DNA from: Bacteroidales bacterium M6 | GTDB taxonomy: Bacteria > Bacteroidota > Bacteroidia > Bacteroidales > Muribaculaceae | Direction: 5' to 3' | Assembly: GCA_001689485.1 (NCBI GenBank) | Contig: LUJQ01000025.1 | Span: forward strand, 14,552 to 31,004 | DNA: 16,453 nt | Program-made: the position numbers and the translations under genes | The notes under the pieces: model-generated | What the model was told of the DNA's origin: nothing | Seen by the model: only the letters and a program-made list of their open reading frames with translations | The model's database searches: none | Part shown: positions 1 through 5,563 of the stretch, piece by piece | Numbering within the stretch: the first letter of the stretch is position 1 | How the letters are laid out: every line of letters begins with the position of its first letter

Positions 1-31
1 TCCACCATGCCGCCACATTCGGTTGTTATCA

Positions 32-1165
32 TCAAGTGATGGGATGCTTTTTATTTTTGAGATGCCTGACCCAGATATAATAGCCGGTCAGGGGCAAGCT
101 TGCGCCAATCAATGCGCCTAGAAACCATAGAATACGGGTAGTCATGCCACCGAGATTTCCGGTATGTATTGAGTATATCCATCCTCGGAGCTTGTCGGCA
201 TCGGCAGTGCCAGCATATTTTATGACATTGGAAATTTTGCCTGAATGCCTGTCGATTTCATAACGGTCGGCAGCCCGTGTGTTACCGTTGACACCGAGTG
301 TTACGCTGGCTTCATCCCGACCGATTGTTATCCGGTCGGCACAAGGGTTTTGCCGGGCCAGTTCGTTGTAAACTTGCTGCCATCGGCAGAACTCCGAATC
401 TCGTTGTATTTTCTCTTGAATTGTCCTGTGGCCGGGTTTGATGCTGTGCCGGTTTCCTCCATGTTGGCCACTGTAGCTGCTTGCGTTTCGGGATATTCCC
501 GTTTTTTCATGCTTCGTTCCGGCATGGGGATTCGCAGAAGAATATTCGACACCGCAGACTTTATAGAATGCGCTTCGGTACCAGCCGAATGACCATGTGA
601 GTCCCGTTAGCGACATTGCCAATAAAACTATCAATGCATACATGCCTCCTGCCACATGCAGTCCTTTCCACAATCCCTTCCAACCATTTTTGAAGGGAAC
701 TGTAAGGTTGCGCCTCAAATTTTTCCTGGCTCTCGGCCACCATATTGCTACCCCTGTCAACAATGCTATAACGAATACCAACGTGGATATTCCAACAAGC
801 ATTTTGCCGGTTTTTATGCCGTTACCGTGAGGATTCGCGTTGTCAAGCAGCCATCGGTGCATTTTGAACATCGTGGAAAAGAATGCAATCCTTTCTGACT
901 TCCCGGTAATCCTCCCTGAATACTGGTCTATGAATATTGAAGCCCGGCGAGGCTTCGAAAGATTTACCTGGTAAGTGCGATCCTTATCATTAAAGACCGT
1001 CACCCCGGTTATGGAAACCGAATCAGGCAGGGTTGCCTTCACTGTTTCCATGAGCCGTCCCATTTCTATAGGATCGGTTTGCCGTGAGGAGACGTAGTAC
1101 ACATCGCTGAATTTGGATTTATAATCCCCAAACCTCCCTCCCGGTTGTAGGAGGGGGATACACAC
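32..1165 (-). pseudogene. PepSY-associated transmembrane protein, 5'-truncated
   Basis: Remnant of a PepSY-associated TM-helix protein, an inner-membrane family often linked to iron or siderophore uptake in Bacteroidota. From about residue 20 it reads as a normal member. There is a PepSY-like segment (about 35-90), a helix at about 119-143 preceded by the KMHRWLLD motif, a helix at about 168-192 with GLHVAGGMYAL, and a last helix at about 334-366 opening with SIHTGNLGG. Conserved histidines 103, 170 and 334 are present. Full members start with a signal-anchor helix of roughly 40 residues before the YYV segment; that part is missing here. The frame has no ATG upstream. Its first 18 or so codons are a palindromic repeat read as protein, and only about 54 bp separate it from the regulator gene. 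A His/Gly/Lys-rich stretch (about 212-248) is a variable insertion. The C-terminus looks complete. Expression from the GTG at 1165 is possible but would give a protein without its first helix. Confidence 0.72.
1121..1160. repeat. C/G-rich intergenic palindrome at the truncation point
   Basis: On the plus strand, CCTCC (1133-1137) pairs with GGAGG (1150-1154), and ATCCC (from 1124) pairs with GGGAT (1155-1159) after a 4-nt bulge, making a stem of about 10 bp. It resembles the C-rich/G-rich palindromic intergenic repeats scattered in many Bacteroidales genomes; that resemblance is from memory and was not searched. It sits exactly where homology of the PepSY gene stops. Confidence 0.5.
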
Positions 1166-1219
1166 AAAAGAAGGTGCTTCATGATAGAAACACCCTCTCT
1201 GAAATATGCTCCAGACATA

Positions 1220-2161
1220 TTATTTCAACTCGATTTCTTCGGGATTCACAATGCCATGAAGTATGGCGAATATGGTAAGGGCCGCTGTGGAATGTATGTT
1301 AAGTTTGGCACTTATGTTTTTACGATAAGTGGTTATGGTATGGAACGACAGGCATAGTTTGTCGGCAATCTCCTTATTCGGGAGGCCGTGTGCCACCAGG
1401 CGGATTATCTCTTTTTCCCGCTGGCTTAGCGACTGGTTGTTGGCATCGTTATTAGCCGGGCCTTTGTTCTTTTTTATGGCATAGGTTTTCTTTTCCAATG
1501 CTTCTACAACCGGTACGAGGATTATGTTCTCGATTTCACAATGAGAAACCAGGTCTTCACCGCAGGCCGCGATGTTGAACAATGCCCGGTTAAGCATCCT
1601 TGTATTTGGTATTGAATAATGTTGCAGGAATATGTCTTTAAGCTCGTTAAGCTTGGTTACCACTGACTCGTGTTTTGAAGCAAAGTCTGATATTTTGAAA
1701 TTTTCATTGGTGTCTCCTCTGAGAAGGCTTTCTATATAGGGAAATACGACATTGTTCTCATACTCCATGTGGCTGTGCACCTCGTCGGCATATTCGTCGA
1801 AAAAACTGATTATGCGCACTGCAACATCGTCAAGTCTCTGCTGATGCACTGCGCTGACAAGGGTTTCGCGGATGTCGGGCAACCTGAAGTCAAGGATATA
1901 TGAATGAGCCTCCCTGAGGTAGGATAACATGGTGGAAAGTTCTATATCGTTTATCGAAAACCGTTTGCCGCTGATCAGGTCTGCGATAGCAAGAAAGGTT
2001 GGGCAGTCGATATCATGCTCTTCACAAATTTCGCACACGGTTTTGTCACCGAAACCGAATGGGACATGGAAGCGGTTGAGTACGAGTAGTAATTGATTGT
2101 TATCCTCAACTAAATCACGTACTTTGTCGGTTGCCAGGTATTGTATTGATGATTTTATCAT
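1220..2161 (-). CDS. Hemerythrin/RIC-like di-iron sensor fused to LuxR-type HTH regulator
   Basis: One-component transcription regulator, 313 residues, cytoplasmic. The N-terminal part (about 1-65) resembles the ScdA_N domain of RIC iron-sulfur repair proteins, but the usual Cys-Cys pair is replaced by a FGFGDKTVCEIC segment. The middle (about 80-222) is a four-helix hemerythrin-like domain with the ligand pattern H86, H131, E135 (HxxxE), H164, H207, E211 (HxxxE). Order and spacing match the di-iron ligands of E. coli YtfE as I recall them (H84, H129, E133, H160, H204, E208). The C-terminus (about 245-305) is a LuxR/NarL helix-turn-helix starting LSQREKEIIRLVAHG with NKEIADKL and HTITTYRKNI. 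By analogy it should sense nitric oxide, oxygen or iron and bind DNA. I chose the ATG at 2161 over a GTG at 2185 because the GTG lies at the expected transcription start, just 2 bp from a -7 box. It has its own promoter and candidate operators upstream. Confidence 0.88.
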   Translation of the reverse strand: MIKSSIQYLATDKVRDLVEDNNQLLLVLNRFHVPFGFGDKTVCEICEEHDIDCPTFLAIADLISGKRFSINDIELSTMLSYLREAHSYILDFRLPDIRETLVSAVHQQRLDDVAVRIISFFDEYADEVHSHMEYENNVVFPYIESLLRGDTNENFKISDFASKHESVVTKLNELKDIFLQHYSIPNTRMLNRALFNIAACGEDLVSHCEIENIILVPVVEALEKKTYAIKKNKGPANNDANNQSLSQREKEIIRLVAHGLPNKEIADKLCLSFHTITTYRKNISAKLNIHSTAALTIFAILHGIVNPEEIELK

Positions 2162-2187
2162 AATGCCGACTGTTGTGAACGTCACCG

Positions 2188-2195
2188 CAAATATA
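2188..2195 (-). promoter_or_regulatory. Bacteroidota -7 box for the hemerythrin-LuxR gene
   Basis: On the minus strand this reads TATATTTG, a match to the Bacteroidota primary sigma -7 consensus TAnnTTTG. The start of transcription would fall near 2181, giving a leader of about 20 nt to the ATG at 2161. I see no clear -33 TTTG at 19-21 bp upstream, so the promoter may need an activator. Confidence 0.5.
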
Positions 2196-2220
2196 CTCCA
2201 AAAATACCATTCCGGCCATA

Positions 2221-2258
2221 CCTAAAAGTAGGATACTCGCTGGATACCCTATTTGGGT
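2221..2258. promoter_or_regulatory. Cluster of inverted and direct repeats, candidate operator
   Basis: Three short symmetric elements lie about 25-70 bp upstream of the -7 box. CCTAaaagTAGG (2221-2232) and ACCCtatttGGGT (2246-2258) are perfect inverted repeats. GGATAC occurs at 2231-2236 and again at 2242-2247, an 11-bp period that is about one helical turn. Paired half-sites suit a dimeric LuxR/NarL-type regulator, so autoregulation by the adjacent gene is plausible. This is inference from pattern and position only. Confidence 0.4.
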
Positions 2259-2294
2259 GCCTATAGTTTTCTTGCGTCCGGATTACTGCGGTTG

Positions 2295-3767
2295 CTATTT
2301 ATAGGTGAAGTCGATTTGGGGAGCGGTTTGCTCGAAATCGGGCATACATTGGCCGGTAACGGAGCCTATGTAGGTGGGGTCTGAGATGTAGAAGCGGGTG
2401 CCTGAGTGGGTGTATGATGTGCCGTCGACGGGCACTGAGAGGGAGACCGAGGCGCTTTCGTGGCCGGGGTAGCATATCAGCTGGTTGGGGATGCCGAGCA
2501 CTTCCCAAAGCAGGTAGGTGTAGAATATGGCACGGTCTTCGCAGTCGTTTTTGGGATAGAAAAGGGTCTCTTCAAGGAAATATGGCTTTTCAAAACCGTG
2601 GAAATCCTCGTCAGTGGCATATTCGAAGCCTTTTTGTACGAATTGCAGAAGCGTGTTGACTGCGGCCTTTTCATCTTTCCCTGACAGTTGTGTCTTGAGT
2701 TGGGCAACAATTTGTTTGCGAACGTCGGGGAAGATTGTAGAGCGTGCGAAATCGGCTGTAGGCATCTGCGGGTAGCGGTAGAGCAGCGGCATCACGGATT
2801 GGTTAAGGTCGCCTTCTATCGTGATGTCGCCGAAGGTTATATTATAGTGATAAGGTTTTGACGGTAGTTGCAGATGTGTGATGATAAGGTCGAGCGGACG
2901 GCCTGCATCGGCATCCGAAGGGAGGGCACAGGTGCTGATGCGGAGGTTGTCGGGGCGTGTGAGGTCAATGTTGTCATCGGCGAATATGAAGTATTTCTTT
3001 CCGTCGATGTTGAGGTACGGACGTGCGTAAACCATCTGGTTGAATGGGATGAGGAGCATGGCTGCACCGCTTTGGTTGGTGCCGAGGCGCACATCATAGC
3101 CCATGTTGGCCATTATGAAGTGAACAAGCGATTTGCGGCTGGAGGAATGAGCCTGGGGGAAACGGGCGTCGGCATAGGCATTTACGGCCATGTAGGTCAG
3201 ATAGTCGTTAAGCCCGTGCTTCTGTGCGAGTTTTTGAAATTCGGGAATCAGGGTAGTGGCGAGTTGGGTTTGTGCCAGTGTGCGCCAATGTGCGCCGAAT
3301 TCCTGTTTGTTTGAAAGGCGCCGGGATATGTTGTAGTCGATATGTGGGACTTCGAAAGGTATGTCGGCCAGGCTGAACCGGTCGGCCGATGTTGCAGCCG
3401 GTGACTGGTTAACTGGTTTCTCCTCGCTTTTTGGTGCGGGTGACTGTTTCGGCGTCGGAGTGGTTGCGGTAACCGGCGCCGGAAGTGTAGGGGCTGTGTT
3501 TATCACCGGTGGCTCGGTGGTACCTACGGCTGGTGCGGTGCGAGGCTTCGGCACAGGGTTGCTTTTTTCCCCTTTGATTTGGTCGAAGTCTTCCCAGGCA
3601 CCTTCCAGGAATTTGTCGTAGTTTTCGAGTACCGATGAGCGGAAATCGTTGAAATCACTTAGGACTTTTTTGCGGAAATCGGCAAACGATTCGGATTGTG
3701 CCGCTATGGAGGGGCACACACAGGCCGCTAAAACGGCAAAAGCAAGCAGTCGACCGGTAGTGTTCAT
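2295..3767 (-). CDS. Secreted transglutaminase-like cysteine enzyme
   Basis: 490 residues, exported: a signal peptide at 1-23 ending SIAA|Q. After it comes a segment rich in Phe/Trp and acidic residues (about 28-64, F-x2-F and Y-x2-FLEGAW spacing), then a Pro/Thr/Lys linker (about 70-125), then the enzyme region. The last 100 residues carry a transglutaminase-like (papain-fold) triad: Cys409 in NDCEDRA, His436 in PGHESA and Asp463 in ISDPTY. Members of this fold include peptidases, amidases and protein cross-linkers; which one this is cannot be told. The ATG at 3767 is preferred because the signal peptide starts right there. The open frame reaches 3872, but the added 35 residues are not signal-like. 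It is the last gene of the CHASE2-caspase cluster, about 150 bp behind the small charged protein gene. I see no good terminator before the next gene. Confidence 0.82.
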   Translation of the reverse strand: MNTTGRLLAFAVLAACVCPSIAAQSESFADFRKKVLSDFNDFRSSVLENYDKFLEGAWEDFDQIKGEKSNPVPKPRTAPAVGTTEPPVINTAPTLPAPVTATTPTPKQSPAPKSEEKPVNQSPAATSADRFSLADIPFEVPHIDYNISRRLSNKQEFGAHWRTLAQTQLATTLIPEFQKLAQKHGLNDYLTYMAVNAYADARFPQAHSSSRKSLVHFIMANMGYDVRLGTNQSGAAMLLIPFNQMVYARPYLNIDGKKYFIFADDNIDLTRPDNLRISTCALPSDADAGRPLDLIITHLQLPSKPYHYNITFGDITIEGDLNQSVMPLLYRYPQMPTADFARSTIFPDVRKQIVAQLKTQLSGKDEKAAVNTLLQFVQKGFEYATDEDFHGFEKPYFLEETLFYPKNDCEDRAIFYTYLLWEVLGIPNQLICYPGHESASVSLSVPVDGTSYTHSGTRFYISDPTYIGSVTGQCMPDFEQTAPQIDFTYK

Positions 3768-3776
3768 GGGTTTATA

Positions 3777-3794
3777 GACGTAAGAGTCGTAAGA
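3777..3794. repeat. 9-bp tandem repeat in the transglutaminase leader
   Basis: Two copies of G(A/T)CGTAAGA in tandem (3777-3785 and 3786-3794), followed by a partial third. They lie 10-27 bp upstream of the ATG at 3767. The rest of the gap 3768-3919 shows no gene, no -7 box and only a weak 5-bp inverted repeat. Confidence 0.4.
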
Positions 3795-3919
3795 AGTCGG
3801 GAAATAAATGGGAGAGGGGAGATGAGTAATCGTTAGGATGGGATGGCCTTTGTCTGAAACTATTGTAGACAATTTCCAGATAAGATCCTAGTGAGGGCTG
3901 GATTACCCTTTTATTCGGT

Positions 3920-4558
3920 TTATTCGGCGAATCCTTCGCGCACGAACGATGAGATTTTGTCGGCATGGCGCTGGGCGGCCTCGCTCTCCTTCATTGCATC
4001 TTCAAGTGCACGGATACGGGCTTTTGATGCCGCGCTTTCGCTTACGATGAAGAATGTCTGCATTTCGGATGTGCCGTCACCTTTGTCGCGGATTATGGAA
4101 TAGGATTCCTCCATTTCGCCTTTGATCTCTTTTTCGACAAGGCGTTCATAGGCCGCGAAGAAATGGTCGAATTCGGCTACGGCGTCAGTCCCGTCGCCCG
4201 ACATATCGGCGATTACGCGCCCTTTAAGGGTGCTGCCCGCCTGTTGCGAATAGGTGAGGCATGCGTCGTTGATTGCCATTTGGTGGCCGATGCTTTTCGA
4301 TTTGAATTTTGAAGCCACGCCTGCAATCTCGCGGCCGTCGTCGCCCAGATTCTGAAGCTTGTCGTAGTGGGTCAGGAGGGCTACTTCAAGAGAGCGTGAC
4401 GAGCCGAAAAGTTTCCAGCCCTCTTTTTTGTATTCCTTCATCTTTTCTTTCTTCTCTTTCTTGAGGGCTTTCTGCAACTCTTTGTTCACTGCACTGTCGG
4501 CCTGTATTGCGGGAAACGTCAATACACAAGCCATTAACAACATAATCAGTTTTTTCAT
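3920..4558 (-). CDS. Small charged secreted protein of unknown function
   Basis: 212 residues with a signal peptide (1-20, ending AIQA|D). A very Lys/Glu-rich, probably helical stretch follows (about 26-46), ending in the motif EGWKLFGSSRSLE. The middle (about 76-118, from REIAGVASKFKSKSIG through an Ala-rich helix with INDACLTYSQQAGS to LKGRV) resembles the LPP20/FlgT-N pattern, in which an alpha-helix of Ala and Arg/Gln residues packs on a sheet. The C-terminus (about 170-212) is an Ala/Glu-rich helix. I do not recognise a named family. Cys11 lies inside the hydrophobic core and lacks a proper lipobox, so I do not call it a lipoprotein. It sits between the DUF4384 gene and the transglutaminase gene, same strand, and likely works in the periplasm with them. 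Confidence 0.75.
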   Translation of the reverse strand: MKKLIMLLMACVLTFPAIQADSAVNKELQKALKKEKKEKMKEYKKEGWKLFGSSRSLEVALLTHYDKLQNLGDDGREIAGVASKFKSKSIGHQMAINDACLTYSQQAGSTLKGRVIADMSGDGTDAVAEFDHFFAAYERLVEKEIKGEMEESYSIIRDKGDGTSEMQTFFIVSESAASKARIRALEDAMKESEAAQRHADKISSFVREGFAE

Positions 4559-4568
4559 AATGTGTTGG

Positions 4569-4602
4569 TTTTAGGTTATAAATTGTAAGTTTTAAGTTAT
4601 AA
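4569..4602. repeat. AT-rich 13-bp direct repeat in leader of the small charged protein gene
   Basis: TTTTAGGTTATAA (4569-4581) and TTTTAAGTTATAA (4590-4602) differ at one base and are spaced 21 bp apart, about two helical turns. They lie 11-44 bp upstream of the ATG at 4558. On the transcribed strand they give an A-rich leader of the kind that helps translation start in Bacteroidota. The rest of 4559-4685 shows nothing I can name. Confidence 0.4.
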
Positions 4603-4685
4603 GAGGAGATGCCTCGGTTGTTGGAATATAAGTGGGATCAAGTTCGTTGATTCTGGATTTTTATGGCCTTATTTAGATGTGGGAA

Positions 4686-5558
4686 TCAGCTTTTTATCTG
4701 GAGATTGATGATTTTCACACCCATTTTGGGATCGATTTTCCTGCATTTCGCGAGCCATCGGTTGAAGTTGTCGAAACTCAGTTGCCGGGGCGTCAGGTCA
4801 TCGGTATAGGTATCGACGGCGCGTGAGAATTTGTTTGGGGAGAACACCACATATATGCGGTTATATTCGCGAGGAAGGCCGGTTGTGAGCATCAGCTCGT
4901 CAACGTCGCCGTGCGATTGGTCAGCTTTTTCAAGGTCGAAAAACACGTATTCCTTTCCACGCTTTATCTTTACCTCGCCAGCCGTGTCGGATAGGTAGGG
5001 GAGGAGGGAATATGTAGTTCGGTCTTCGCCGACGAGGAACACCGCCAGGAAGCCGTCGACAGGCGCTTTCATCAGGAGCTTCAATGCATCGCCGTTTTTA
5101 AACGAGGTGTCGGCGAAACGGGCTTCGTTGCCGTTGCGCAGCACCAGTGCCTGGAAGTCGGTTGTTTCGTTTGACAGTTCGCGTGCACGGCCTTTTACGA
5201 TGCATCTAACCACGAAGTTCCCGTCATTGTCGAGTGAGTAATCAAACTGCGGCTCACCGTCGTCGGCAATCCATTCCCCTTTCACTTCGGTGGCGCTCAG
5301 TGCGGAGAAATAGGTCGACTCCCCGTCGTTGTCGACGAGGTCGTGTTGCACGATGTCCTGTGAGATTATTGTGCCGAAGGCCGAACGGATTGCCTCCAGG
5401 CGTGCCCCTTCCAGGGCGAGGCGTCGACACTCGTCGCGCGAGTGCGAGCCGTCGCCATAGAAGGTGTATTCCCCCGTGACATTCTTTTCGGTCAGGGCGG
5501 TTGCCGTGAGGGGGAGTAATGCTGCCGTCAGGGCGGTTATCAGATTCCGTAGTTTCAT
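4686..5558 (-). CDS. Exported DUF4384-type protein, caspase partner
   Basis: 290 residues, signal peptide 1-21 (ends ATA|LTEK). Residues about 24-125 look like an LPP20/FlgT N-terminal-type fold, with the helix motif RLALEGARLEAIRSAFG and then IISQDIV. Residues about 155-240 fit DUF4384: a KNGDALKLLMKAPVDGFLAV strand pair, LVGEDRTTYSLLPY, and a KEYVFFDL turn before a late strand IYVVFSPNKF. Domains of this type are recurrent partners of secreted caspase and CHAT proteins, probably as sheet-rich sensing or scaffold modules; no catalytic residues are evident. The start is only 5 bp after the caspase stop codon, so the two are surely one transcript and likely made in step. The C-terminal 35 residues are basic and helical. 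Confidence 0.8.
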   Translation of the reverse strand: MKLRNLITALTAALLPLTATALTEKNVTGEYTFYGDGSHSRDECRRLALEGARLEAIRSAFGTIISQDIVQHDLVDNDGESTYFSALSATEVKGEWIADDGEPQFDYSLDNDGNFVVRCIVKGRARELSNETTDFQALVLRNGNEARFADTSFKNGDALKLLMKAPVDGFLAVFLVGEDRTTYSLLPYLSDTAGEVKIKRGKEYVFFDLEKADQSHGDVDELMLTTGLPREYNRIYVVFSPNKFSRAVDTYTDDLTPRQLSFDNFNRWLAKCRKIDPKMGVKIINLQIKS

Positions 5559-5563
5559 AACGG

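Noticed and set aside
1..31. An ATG on the minus strand at 16-18 that could begin the next gene.
   Set aside because: Only six codons are inside the window, so nothing supports it.
2162..2185. GTG at 2185 as start of the hemerythrin-LuxR gene.
   Set aside because: It lies 2 bp from the -7 box, before or at the expected transcript start; the ATG at 2161 also gives ligand numbering close to YtfE.
3768..3872. Longer start of the transglutaminase-like gene.
   Set aside because: The extra 35 residues are not signal-like and would bury the clear signal peptide that begins at 3767.
3880..3915. Terminator between the small charged protein and transglutaminase genes.
   Set aside because: Only a 5-bp TCCAG/CTGGA pair with a 19-nt loop and no T-run.
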